The notes under the pieces were generated by a model. The model ran no database searches, had not been told where the DNA came from, and saw only the letters and a program-made list of their open reading frames with translations. Position numbers and translations under genes: made by a program. Shown piece after piece: positions 48,201 to 62,300 of a stretch of 64,000 nt of DNA. The stretch is from Hemerocallis citrina. Taxonomy: Eukaryota; Streptophyta; Magnoliopsida; Asparagales; Asphodelaceae. The stretch is taken from positions 104,133,796 through 104,197,795 of the forward strand of contig CM030366.1 of the NCBI GenBank assembly GCA_017893485.1, in the 5' to 3' direction. Numbering within the stretch: the first letter of the stretch is position 1; each line of letters opens with the position of its first letter.

Positions 48201-51200
48201 TATATTACCAATAAAGTAAAAGAGGGTGGATTCTATCTGAGAGCCTTAATTAAGAGGTATTTGATATTTTTTTTACAAGTTTGGCAACGAGTGTGCAAAA
48301 ACCTAGAATGACGTACATTTAAGGACGTAGGTAGCATTTTTTACGTAGTTTATCAAGGGAGCCTAGTACTTATCTCGGATAAATTCTGCTAGGGCAATTA
48401 ATTTGTGTTTAAAATATCAATGTTTATAGTGTGGTACTCCATCTCGTGATGGCAAAAGCAGAGTAAATAGATTTATAAAGCGTACTTTCCCCCCTTAAAA
48501 TATATAATTGTTCATTGTAATTTAATCAATGAAGAAATATTTTTATAAATCATTTGTTTGAAAAAAAAAGAGAGAATAGTACTGATACAAGATATATACA
48601 ATAGGCTTCCATAAAATAAAATTTGTAACTCAAAAGGTAAACATGTTTAAAAGCCAAACTAGGGATGGCCCTTTTATTGAATGAGGTAACCATATGTGAA
48701 GGAGAATTGTGCAAATTTAACAACAATATTGACAAATAGTGAAGAAGCACATAGAATAGAAAGAAAAAAAAGGATTTACTCAATTAGTTTGAACCAAATT
48801 AGCAACTATTTGGAACCAATCCGGAAATTCTAAACTACCAGTTATCCAATAAAATTCATAAGTCAAAATCCATGTCCTTAATAAGGACATATGAAGCATG
48901 GATACATATAAGGAGATCGAAAGGCAATGAGGGTGTTAGGATTGTGGACTCAAATACACTGACACAAGAAGTGGAAGAAGATGAGAAGACGAAGACAACT
49001 GCTGAAGAATAACAGCAACAGAGGCAGTAGCTGGCAGTCGATGGCTCAGTCGACCGCCCAGTATAGATAGTTGACTGTGTTTGCTCTTTGGTTTGGTGAG
49101 ACTTAATTGCAGTCGATTGCGAGCGGTGCTATATGTTATTTGGGTTGCAGGTTTGGATCCAATCATGTTGTACGTGTGTTTATCTTTTAGGGTTTACTTG
49201 AAGGCTATATATACATATGTAAATCATAGGTTTTAGAGGACTGATCATAACTACAACTTCAAGAGGGGTCTTGTGCCCAGTGATTTCAAAGGTGAGGGAG
49301 AGATTAGAGTGTGATCTTTTTGTTTTTTTTGTTAGTAGTTGCGTTCTTGTGGTTGTGAGATCTTGCAATTATTGGTAGATCTTGTTATTGGTGCATCTAG
49401 GTCTTGTGGGCGTGTTAACTTCCGTTGTGGGCACTACAAGTGGTATCAGAGCAAAGGGTTTCGCGATAGCCTATAGCAAGTCGAAAGTTGAGAGATTTGA
49501 TGAGAGTGATTCTGCAATGTGGAAGATTCATATGGTGGCGTATCTCCGTCAAAAAGATCTAGATGGTTCGTTGTTTGATGAGAAGTCGGAAGGTGCAGAC
49601 AAGGATGTGAAGATCTTGACGACATGGAATCGTTTGGATTAGAAGGCGCTAGGGCAAATTCAGTTATCATTGAGTATAGCGTTATTTCATATCTTGAGGG
49701 CAAAGACCACGAAGAAAGCAATGACGATTCTCAGAGATATGTATGAGAAATCGTCATCCAATCAAATTCTTCACTTGAAGAAATTTGTTAACATGAAGTT
49801 GAGAGAAGGGGGTTCAATAGCAGAACATGTGAACAATTATTGTATGGTTTACAACCAGATGGAAAGCTGCAGGATTGAAGTTTTAGAAAGGGGATAGTCA
49901 TTGTTACTTCTATCTACTCCACCTGATAGTTATTATACAGTGGAACAGATTATTACAGAGACTCACAAATTCGACAACTCTACAAGATGTTGTGAGTAAC
50001 ATCATGAACGAGGAGGTAAGAAGGAAGAGAAACAAAGAGTTTTTATCATCTTCTAGCCATCCTGCTCTTTCAGTTGAGAGGCGTGGAAGATCTAAGGAAA
50101 GTTGAAGAAAGGATCAGAGGAGTGAATTTGAGAGTGAATTTGATGACAACGACGATGGTGGTGTACCTTAGTGTTCGTAGCAAGAACAATTAAAGTAAGC
50201 CAATGTGGTGGTCAGTGAAATATGTTGTGGCGAGTTGTGCTGGTCAGCTAGGGTGGAGTTGGACGCGAGATTGATGTCTTAATTCGGGAGCTTCTTTTCA
50301 TTACAGTTCGAGGAGGGAGGCATTTGAGGACTACAGAGAGGGTTCTTTTGGAGATCTGATCATGAGTAACGGTCGGCGGTGTCCTGTAAGTGGAGTTGGT
50401 ATTGTTTGCGTAAAGTCGGTGATAATCAGAGTATTGTCTTGCGGGAGGCAAAACATATCCCAGACTTGAAGAAATTTTTTATCTCGATGGGAAGGCTAGA
50501 CAAAGAGGGTTTGTCAACCACATTTGGTAGTTGAGAGTGGTGTATAGCTGCAAGTTCAAGGGTAATACCAAGAGAAAAGCGTGAGGGAACGCTATATTTA
50601 CTTAGAAACGTGAGGTGCGTTTCTTTTGTAGTTGATTCTCAGCCAGGGTCGAAAGGTAGGTGTGTGGGGGTGCAACATAGTTCTATGAGTTGTGGGGTGG
50701 ATTCGGAGGAGGTTACACATTTAATGAGAGCTGCTGGCCATGAGAGGAATCTAGAGAGCAAGACGTTGCCGTGGTGAGGGTTCTTTGTGATATGATAGAC
50801 TTCAAGTCGCACTTGCAGTGGTATCGATATGCTGGGTGATGTTGATGAGTGTAACCGAAATGAGGCTGTCAGTGGAGATTGTCTGTAGATTTTGTGGAGG
50901 TGTCGTCCACGGAGGCTACTAGTGCAGAGTGTGCATTGAGAGGTTGTGAATCATGTTCGATGTTAGCAGAGATTCTATGGGGTGAGGAGTCTTGTAATGC
51001 GGATTCTGACACGGGAGATTGTTTCTCTATTGTTTGTGCCCTAGCGATAGATGGTGGGACACATTCTTCATGAGCCTATGAGGGGCGTTGGTGCTCTCTA
51101 CGTGGAGAGACGGGGGTGCTCTTCATGAGAGTGAGGGGTACTTGGTCTTCTATGAGTATGGGAGTCTGGCTGAGATAATGTGAGAGAAAGATACAATTAA

Positions 51201-54200
51201 TTTGGAGATTTGTGTATTTGGTCAAAGTTGGAGATTGTTAGGATTGTGGACTCAAATACACTGACACAAGAAGTGGAAGAAGAGAAGATGAAGACAACAA
51301 CTGAATAACAGCAGCAACAAAGGCAGTAGTTGGCAGTCGACTGCGCAATTGGCCACCCAGTACGGTCGACTGCATTTGCACTCTAGTTTGGCGAGACTTA
51401 ATTGCAATCGACCGTGTTAGGGTGCAGCCGATTGCGAACGACGTTGTATGTTATTTGAGTTGCTGGTATGGATCCAATTATGCTATATTTGTGTGTATCT
51501 TTTAGGGTTTATTTAGGGGCTATATATATAGATGTAAGTTGTAGGTTTTAGAGAACTTATCATAACTACAACTTTAAGAGGGGTCTTGTGCCGAGTGAAT
51601 CCAAATGTGAGGTAGAGATTAGAGTGTGATATCTTTGTAACTTGTATTTCTTGAGTAATAAGAAGTATTGGTTATCTCTGCATATCGTTGTGTTCTTGTG
51701 GTTGTGAGATATTGCGATTATTGGTAGATCTTGTTATTGGTGCATCTAGATCTTTTGGGCTTGTTGATTTCCTTTGTGGGCACTACGGAGGGTAGGGTTC
51801 AGATTTGGCATATCCATATACCATACCCTACATTTTAAATCCTTACCCTTTAACGGTTAAGGGTAAAAAAATAATGATTACCCTACACCCTACTCTCATG
51901 GTTTAATGGTAAAATAAAGCATTACTCGATAGGGTAAATGGACGAAACAGGTAAAATCATTTTACACAACAAATTGCTTTACCAGTATTTTTATTGTGTT
52001 TTTAATTAAAATAATGGGAAATTGGAAAAATAATATATACCCAAACAAGAAAAGAAGAAGGCTAAGCCACTTGATGAAAATGCTTGGATGCAAGATGACA
52101 AACAAGATGAGATAAAGACAGGAGTAGATGAGGATATGAGGAGAAGAGGAGTCAAGGAGATCGAGGATAAGGAGGATTGACGATGAAGAAGAGGATGAGA
52201 AAAGGAAGAAGCCGATGAAGAGGATTTGGAATTTGGACTCACTGAATATTTGGTTACCGGATATTTTATATTAGATATTGGGTTTACATTTTGGGTTATA
52301 TTACTATGTACTATCAATTTATACTTTCTCCATTTATATGTAACGGGTAAATAGGTTGGTATACAATTATTTTCTTTACCTTACTTGAATTTTCAAACGG
52401 GTACATATTTTGTACCTTTACCCTATCTGTTTATTAAATGGGTAAAATCCCGCCCTTACCCTTACCTTGCCATCCCTAGGTATGCATACGAGACATGCCA
52501 AATTTGTAAAGGATATGGCTATGTAATAAATCACAAGGCAATTTGAAAAAAACCTATCAAGTAGTTGTCCTTCAATTGAAACAAAATCAATGGCTCAGAT
52601 TCACCCTCCCAAAAGACACCTCCCCCCCCCCCCCCCCCCAACACACAATTTTTTTCCCCCCAAGACTAAATTTTCCCCCTCCCAAAACTAAAATTCTTCA
52701 CACTTTATTACTATCTCTCATCTCTTCACTTTTTTAGATTTCTTTCCTCTCTATCCCTCTACCCGAAAATTTAAATTTTCAAATTTCATGTTTGTAAATT
52801 TTCGGATTTTTCAGATTCTTAATGCTTCTTTTAATTGCTCACGTAGAAAATTCCACTGAGTTCCTTGATTGATTTCAAATGTAATGGAAGATTTAAATAG
52901 AGTTTTTTTATGCTTTTTTTTGATTACTGATGTAGATATTCACTTGGGTAAATTTCATCCTCTAAAGTTACATTGAAAATAACAAATATCTCCTCAAAAG
53001 TTAAATTTCATCATTTTGCACTCTCAAAGTTCTAAGAAATTGGATTTTGCATCCCCATTTATAATTAATTTTCAACATATGTTGTTGGATACATGGACTT
53101 TTATTTATAACTAATTGTTGTCTTACTATTCAAACTTGAGCTACATAAACTCCATGATGGAAGTTTCAGATTCATGGATCCGAAAGGCTGGAAAGTAAAT
53201 ATATCTAGTATTATACATGACAATTATTATAGTGTACATCTTAGAAAGTTTATTAATATATGATGGTAGAATACACTAAGTACACTAGAGTTAATCGTCA
53301 AATATTTTTACCTCCTTGATGTGTTGGACATTACTTTACTGGTGGATTGTCTGATGGTTGGGCTTATGTGTTGTGTGAATTACTCTATGTTGTTAGTTCT
53401 ATTAGCATGTAGCATTTTTTTGTATCAATAACTATATTCTTTGTTTTAATTATATCTGTTGTTAGTTCTATATAGATGTGTTGGCTTAAAGCCTTGATGA
53501 CTATCTGTATGATATAAAAAAAAGAATTTAGAGATACCTATGTGATTGTTTTATGACATTCTAATTGTTTTTTATAACTTATCGTAGAGTTTCTAGCCCG
53601 GTGGTATTGCATATAAATGTTGATACATAGGTGATTTGTTAGTCAAACATGATTGCATATATATTACTGTTTACAGGGTTTTTATATGTTGCATCGTTCT
53701 GAATACGTGCCGTAGGCACGTGCCCACAGACAAACCTAGTAATATTATATAGCATAACTTAATGTCATCTGAATTATATATAATTTTAATAAAAACAATA
53801 CAATTTGTTGCTCATAATTAAGGTAAAAAAATATAGTATTTACAAAAAGTGATAATACTATACACAATATAATCGAAAATGTGTATGCAAGTAACTAGTG
53901 TTAATAGTATAAGAAATATGAATACATGTTTAAAAATTGATAATTATGTGTTAAGAAATGTTAGAGAAGTGCCCACGAAGTGTCCAACGTATAAGATGTC
54001 TTTTAAAATTTGGGACATGCATGCAGAGTGTTCGACAAATGTCTATGAAGTGTCGGTGTCCGACATGTGTCCAGAACGAGTATGCCTCTTTGCTAGAAGT
54101 ACCCGTGCTACATAGATAAAGATCATCGCATTGTATTTATTTATTTATTTTATGTTGAAAAATATTCCCTTATCATGATTTCCCCGCATATTAAATGAAC

Positions 54201-57200
54201 TAATAACTTTGGATTACCCACTCATCACCCTCTAAACTTCTCATAATCAACCACAACTGCTTTCATCGTTTCACACTTAGTGTCATTTTACATCAATAAG
54301 ATGTCCTAATTTCTCCTTCGCAATTAAATACGTTATTACCTTCTTTACCTTTGGGGAAAAACCAACGACTTCCCTTCTGATGTGCATCTAATGGGCATAG
54401 ACGATATAGATAATATGGTTTCCAAAGCAATGAACAAAGATGAGAAATCAACAATAATAATAGACCTAACACAATATCTGGGAAGACAACTCGATAAAAT
54501 TCACTATGGAGCAAGGTTTTAAATTAAGTCGACATGTTTGAAATATCGGCCCAAAATGTAGGTTTTTTGGACTGGTCTACAGGACATGAATTTATGTAGT
54601 TGATTTCATTTTTGGTTGTGTCGGCTATATATTATCGATTATAGGGAGATTGTTTGGCCTAAATATCCCTACAACTTGTGTAGGTTTCTATAACAGGATT
54701 AACTTTTCAGGTTTGTATCAAATCAAACCCAAAAACCATTTTATCTATCTAAGAATGCATAATGCATGTTGCGTTCGTTATTAACTAGTTATATGATGGG
54801 TTATTTCCATATCCACACTCCAAACCTTTTCTATTTCCTTATGCCCACCCAAATTCTTCATATCCCCATATTCCCACCTAAAATCCTTGTTGTGCTTAAA
54901 AAAAACATTAACATTAATTTTTCCATTAATTGTGAGGAATGTAGTTTGAATATTCTCCTTATTGGGTCCAAACCCAATAATAGTATATTTTAATTCCTAA
55001 ACTAACCCCAACCCAACCATCTTCTACATTTAAATTTCTTTTCTTTTCTACCATCTTTTTTAATTCCCCCACTAGTATCTCAACTGATCAATAAAATCCT
55101 CTCTACGATAAAATCCTTTCTCAACTCATCTTATCCATTTCCCCTTCGATGAATGTTTTCATCTCGTTTAATATATACCATAACCCAACTTCTTAGCCTC
55201 TTCAAAGCTCCATGGCTACAAGAGATTTGAAGGAAGTAAGAACCCAAATTTTTTTTGTTGGGAAGAATTTGAGAAAAAAAATGAAGTTTAATGGTCACTA
55301 AAAAATCTTTTTGCAAATTTCCCAATTATTATTATTATTTAGTTTTTTTGCAAGAGACTTGAAGAAATTGAAACGGGTTGTTATGGTTCTCTTTGGGTTC
55401 TCTTTGTTTCGCTGAAGAATTAGAGAATGAAGAAGAAAGAAAAAAGACAAAACAATATTTTTAAACGTTAGGTGTGTTTTTGGAATCATCAATTGATTTA
55501 GGGTGGTAATATGGAAATATAAAGATTTTGGGTGGAAATAGGAAACAACAAAGATTTTGTGTGTGGATATGAAAAAACCCTTATATGATATATGTTATAA
55601 AGTAATACTTGTAAATATACTAGTAAAATTCACACGTGAAAATGCACGAAAAAAAAGGAAACTTGCAGCATAATGTTATTAGAGAGGAGTGTATGTTGTT
55701 TTTGAATATAGGATATAGTTTCTAATAATCAGGAAATTGATTTTCAGAATTATTATGATTATTATTTTTTCAGTATTAGGATCTTCATTTATGCTACAGC
55801 CTAAATGTTTACTCAATTTATTTCTTTTTTGTTAATTACCATAATATTTGATCGCCATTCTTCTCAAAGAATTTTATTTTTATTTTGTTCGTTTTTTCTG
55901 TGACCTTACAGAAGATATTGTGCTAAACCGAGCAGAATGGAAAACTAGTATTCATGTAGCCGACCCTAACTAGTTGGGAAAACAGCTTTGTTGTTGTTTG
56001 TTTGTTTGTTTGTTTGTTATTATAGATTAGAGAGAAGGAAAATATATTGTTTTTGAACATGATTTTGGATAAATTGGTGATTGAGAATCATCATTATTAA
56101 TTTCCTTTTTGTTTACTATTAGGATTCTCATTTATGCTACAACCTACATATTTGCTTAATTTATTTCCTTTTTATATTTTATATTATTAATATTTTCTAG
56201 TTTGTAATTGTCTATATTTCCTAAACAGCTAATAGAGAAATTCTTTTTGAATAAATATTTCCAACTTTGAGAGGTACAAATTTTGAATTTGATTTCTTAG
56301 TATTTTTAAGTTTGTTAGTTGTCAATATTTTTCCTTACAAATGAGAACGATTATCTTTTTCAAATTTAACTTATTAATATATCCAAGTTTGTTCCTTGAT
56401 TATAATTTTGATCATCATGAAATGAACGGATGGGATTTAATATTGACAGACTAAAAGATTAAATTTTAACCATTGGACCATCGAAACTCATGCTTCTTAG
56501 AGTAGTTTAGATGTAGATCATATTTAGGATATATTTTTCTATCCTAGACATATATTAGATATCCCGATATATCCCTTCAGATATCCTATCTGACATCCTC
56601 TCCGACATGCTATCCGCCAGGAAATTTGTGAGGCTGTCACGACGTCGACATCCTACATTTAAACGTTGCTATTTGGAGAAGAATACAAATTAGAGATTGG
56701 TAGTTCCCTGAAATAATGAAGAATAACAATTTCCTCAACACATGACTTGCCAATCTCTCTCCCACAAGGCCATAAAGTGGTATCCTTGTTACAAAGGCTC
56801 TCTTTATCAAACTTTAGAAAGCACGAAGTAGTCTCAACTCTTTTCTTAGCCTGAAAGAAGTCATAGCATCACCCATCACTATATATAGCCTGACCTAGAT
56901 CAAATAGGAATAGAATATTGGTTTTTATACCCAAACTTGAAACCCTACAATTTCAAATGTGGTGGCAACGGTCTGTCTATTTTCGGTCGACCATCCAAAA
57001 GGATCGTCAACCATTTTGCTGGGGTTGGAAACGAAAGGCACAGTTCAACATTTACAACCTTCTTTCTTAAACAAACCTGTCACGTTTTAACCTCATGCAT
57101 CCTCATCAACGAAACGAAAAGGGAAAAAAAGTCATGGAGCAAACAGAGAGATGCATAAGAAGAAAATAGAAATGAGAAAAAAAAACTCAGTAGATGAGAG

Positions 57201-59131
57201 GTGGTGAGAGGTTGAATGTCGTTGAAACTTCGTCAAGTGATAATGTAAAAGTAGCTAGGAGAGATTAGATCTATGCCCTTGCTAGAAACTACTATGGCAA
57301 CATCATTGAATTTCTGTTGGTTATGATATTTGGATCGAGTTCCCTAGGAGAGTTGCGGAGGAAATGATTTGTAATAGGTAAGATACCGAATATTTTATAG
57401 TATTAGTGGAGACGGAAAAAGTGCATAGTGTAAGATACACTCCTTCAAGATGGTTTAGTTTTATTTCCATTTGTTTAACTGGAGGATTCGTTTCTTTCAA
57501 GGAAGTGTACTGCAACATGAGTTTCGCATCCACATGCATTTTCTTCAATGCTAGGTATTAGTGTACTACAACATGAGTTCACATCCACATGCATTTTCCT
57601 CGGTGCTACGTATCATTAAAAAAACATGCTATGGAGCACACGGTTTTCAGTGACTAGCATATGGGTGGATTGTCATGATGGTAGGAGTTAGGAATGCCTT
57701 GATACATGAGGGCAATTTGGACTTTCCTGTTACAAATTATATCCTTCAGTTACACAGGGATTGAGACTTCTGTTGGGTTGGGTACATCTACCCCTCCAAC
57801 CACACACCCACCTGCCCACTCACCCATAAAACCCTTTTCCTCAGAGAAAGATGAAAGCTGGTTGTTAGCTGCCACTTCTTAAAAAAATTTGTGTTGTTCT
57901 TTTGTTTGTACTTGACTGTAATAAATGATTTTTTGGTACTGATTTCCTATATGTACTTGTGGACTATTCTATCTAGAAAAGGAGTGCGAACCGTGTGAAG
58001 GTATTTCACCACCTATATTTAATGCTCTTTTTTTGAAGTATTTCTGTTTTATACTTTTCTTTTTGCAGTTAACTATTTCTGTTTTATCATCAGTACTTTA
58101 AATATACGCCTGCGTATTAATGTTATTTTTTCATATGTCCTTCAAACTGTAAAATTGAATTAAATATTCAGAAATCATTTTTAAAAAAATGTAATGTGCA
58201 TTGCACGTGCCAAACAATCTATTCATGACTCTTATGCTTATGTTTTCACATTCACTGGTGTTGGATTGCTGCATCCAGGAAACATCGCTAGAGCTAGTAG
58301 TGATTAGTGAAGATGGAATTGTACAGTCAGTCAGTGAGCAGACTGTATTTGGCATTATTAAAGATCTTGCCATCTTAAGATGGAATGAGAAATATCGCCA
58401 ATCAATATTGCAGGTCTGTCACTACTAACTATCGACCTTGATTCTCGAGTATGATGACTTTTAGTTGTGTTTCTTTTTTGCTCTCAACCTCTTTTTTTTC
58501 TCTCCATATTTCCAAGTCATTTTAAAAATTCTTCTCCTTTGTCTTGTAATGCTCCCGGTTTTTCTCGCAGATGTATGGGAAAGACCTGTTAGTTGTTCTT
58601 TCAGATTCAGGGAAGCTCTCCTTTCTTACCTTTTGTTCTGAAATGCACAGGTTGACATTCTTCTCTTTTCAGAATGACTTGCTATTGATTATTTTTTGGG
58701 TTTATTAATCATTGTGCATTATTGTAATCTAGGTTATTTGCAGTGGCACACATTCAGTTGTCTGGACCAGGAAATCTAAGACATCAACTTGGGAGAATGT
58801 TAGCTGTTGATCTTGAGTAAGTTGTCAAATTGTGATTGTTGAATAAAATATGGTTAATGTTGTAATACTTTCATGGTTGTTTGGTTGCATTTTGTATGAA
58901 ATGTTTTAAGAATGAAGTCAATGAGTTTATAAAAAAATCTGTAAAAAACATTTCCTTCTTGGATTAGTAATAAAAAAGGATAAAAGATAAGCAGGGAGAG
59001 AAGCTTTTGTAACATCAGAGACCCCATATAATTATCTTTTCCATTTGTTTCTTTACTATTTCAGAGGAACCAGACCTGTTATCCTTTCAGATCTTATTTC
59101 TGTAGGACAAATATGTGGTGGGCATTCCAGC

Positions 59132-59174
<43 letters not shown>

Positions 59175-59217
59175 GCACCACCTCGGCCTACCCGTATGTG
59201 GTGGGCATTCCAGCCTG

Positions 59218-59252
<35 letters not shown>

Positions 59253-59302
59253 ATGTTGTGCACCACCTCGGCCTACCCGTATGTGGTGGGCATTCTAGCC
59301 TG

Positions 59303-59333
<31 letters not shown>

Positions 59334-62300
59334 ATATATATATGCACCACCTATGGTGCATAGTGCACTCGGCCTACCCGCCTTCGTATCGATGATCCGA
59401 ACCGTTCACATTGATCTACACATCTAAATTAGTCTAAATATGTAAAATCAAATCATTTGAAATTCATTTGTCCATCCATTGAAATGTTACAAAATTGTAT
59501 GGTTGAAAATCGTTGTTTTTTATAGTCACATGATGGATGGGCAAATGAATTTCAAATGATTTGATTTTACATATTTAGACTAATTTAGATGTGTAGATCA
59601 ATGTGAACAGTTCGGATCGTCGATACGAAGACGGGAAGGCCGAGTGCACACAGAGGGGTGATGCACAATGGAAGATTTTCCTATATATATATATATACTA
59701 ATTTAAATGTGTAGATCAATGTGAACAGTTCGGATCGTCGATACGAAGGCGGGAAGGCCGAGTGCACACGAGTGCACACGGAGGGGTGATGCACAATGGA
59801 AGATTTTCCTATATATATATATATATGATGATCATGTGAGACCCTACTTCTTCCCTTGTTTTGAGGCCTCATGTGAGCGCATTGATACAAACCTTACCTA
59901 AAAAATCTGAATCGTTCATCTTGTTCTACATAAGATAACCTTAGGGTGTAAAATCAAGTTATTTGGCAATCATTTGCCCATCCATCATGTTGATAGAAAA
60001 TAACAAATTTTCAGCCATACAATTTTGTCATGTTGTAAAACACTTTTGTTCGTCCATCATGTCATTAGAAAAACAACGATTTTTCAGCCATACAATTTTG
60101 TCACGTTGTAAAACAATAAAACATAAACGAATGTTCTTCAAATAACTTGACTTTACACCATTAGGCTACAGTAGGCATCTAAAACAAGGTGAACGGTTCG
60201 GATTTTTCATCGGGGGTTCGTTTCTCACGTATGCGGCCTCAAAATAAGAGGGGTGGTAGGGTCTGACATGACCACCACCATCATCATCATCATCATCATA
60301 TATGTATATATAAAGTTATGAAATCAATTGGGATATATATCAGTTCTGCAATATGAAACTTTTAAGTAACGTCTTTTATTTCTCGGACTCTTGTGATCAT
60401 TCCTTTTGTCCTTAGTTTATATCATTTAGATTGACCTTATTTCCCTTTTCAATAGAGTATGCTGAAACCATTTTAATATCTTCTTATTTTGGAAGTTTCT
60501 TATTCATTCATAATGTCATATTCTTGGATGTTTGTGTTGCTGCAATCCTAAGCTTCTCTGTTGTGTTTGTCCAATCTTGTTAGGGTGGTTTTTTTCTTTT
60601 AAAACTGAAGTGTATGAGCTTGCCCTATTTTTCGCATGTAGAGGCCGTTTTGTTGCGGTTAGTGCATATGATGATCGGTTCGCTCTATTCTGTGTGTCTA
60701 AATCAGCTGGAAACAATATTGTTGATGAGGTCAGTACCTGTGCTTCAGTTAATCAACACATTTCAAATGGGTTTCTTTCTTAACTTTATTTAGAGAGTGC
60801 TCTCTGCATATAAATATGATCCATCTAATTTGTTAAAGTACTTATTTCAGATTTTGAAGATCTTCCCATGTCATAATTTCAGAAAATTACCTATCCATCA
60901 GAAAATGAAGGAGAGGCAAAAACTGTGAAGGACATTACAAAGATCCCTGTTCGTGGTACAATTTGGAGCATGTGCTTTATCCCAGGTGAAATCAAGGATG
61001 AAAGTAATCCTAAGCTGGCAATTCTAATGAACAGGTGCAGTGTCCTATTATCCTGTTTTTCGTGTTCTTTCAGTTTGTACAGTTCTCTTTTATTACAGTA
61101 TTTTATGTAGTGTTCATTAATTTCCATGACATATAGTATGTGCCCTCGTGGAATTTTGTCACTGTATCATTAATTCTACTGTAACTGCAGGAAAAGCACT
61201 AGTGAGAATGAAATAGTATTATTTGGGTGCAATCTACGGACACGAAGTATTCATGTTATTTGTCGGTATTCAGAAGCTGCGCCATTGGTACATCATATAT
61301 CTGCTGTTCCTCATCTCCCAGGCTATATACTGCTTTTTAGAACTGGTGACATTATTTTGATGGATATTAGAGACCCGTATACTCTTTGTTCCATTCACAA
61401 AATGATCCTAGGTTCAGCTTCAATTGAGGACCAAAGTTCTTTTGAAGATCCCTGCGGGTGTCTGGAGGTTGATGATGAGGGTATGTCTAATGTGGCCTGT
61501 GCTTTACTGGAACTACGGGATTCTGGTGAAGATATGATTAAGGATGATGATCCTATGAACATTGATAGTGAAAGCGGGCAACCAATTTCTATCTCCAAGT
61601 ATGTGGTTTGTTGGACTTGGGAGACCGTCGCTGTTGGATCGACGAGTTCAAAGTTGATCCTCTGTTTGGACACAGGGGAACTCCACATACTTGAAATTCA
61701 TTCTGATTTATTTGAAATCAAGGTTAATTTGTCTGATTGTATCTACAAGGGATTGCCTTGCAAGACACTTTTTTGGGTTGAAGGTGGATTTGTTTTAGGG
61801 CTTGTAGACATGGGAGACGGGATGGTTTTTAAGTTGGAGCACGGAATGCTACTGTACAAAAGCCCTATTCAAAACATAGCACCTATCTTGGATTTATCTG
61901 TAATTGATTACCATGATGAGAAACAAAATCAAATCTTTGCTTGTTGTGGGATGAGTCCGGAGGGATCAATAAGGATCATAAGAAATGGTATCCGCGTGGA
62001 GAAGCTTCTACGGACTTCTCCTATTTATCAAGGAATTACTGGCACATGGACATTAAGGTTGAAGAAGTCTGATGCTTATCATTCTTTTCTCATCTTGTCT
62101 TTTGTCGAAGAAACCAGAGTACTTTCTGTGGGTTTAAGCTTTAATGATGTCACTGACTCTGCTGGTTTTAAGCCTGACGCCTGCACTTTAGCATGTGGTT
62201 TAGTGGCAGATGGGTTGCTAGTGCAGATCCATAAGGCAGGGGTGAGACTTTGTTTACCTACAACATATGGGAGTTCTGATGGCATCCCACTTTCGGCACC

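Larger units (their letters stand above)
48934..51787 (+). mobile_element. Defective Ty1/copia element, TSD GAGGG, in intron 1
   Basis: GAGGG flanks the element at 48929-48933 and 51788-51792. LTRs are 48934-49438 and 51236-51787, starting TGTTAGGATTG and ending CACTACA and CACTACG. The PBS TGGTATCAGAGC (49441-49452) follows the 5' LTR, and the purine tract 'agttggagat' precedes the 3' LTR. The internal part is only 1.8 kb: gag and a protease/pre-integrase remnant, with no integrase, RT or RNase H. The element is a deletion derivative. The LTRs differ by many substitutions and indels, so the insertion is old. Orientation is the same as the host gene. Confidence 0.9.

Noticed and set aside
48659..52478. 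One hAT element spanning the copia insertion, from TAGGGATGGC to TTGCCATCCCTA
   Set aside because: The 8-bp flanks do not match and the internal halves cannot be joined convincingly.
55616..55660. A minus-strand Helitron end at the CTAG near 55620
   Set aside because: The nearby inverted repeat is weak, and no matching start was found to the right.
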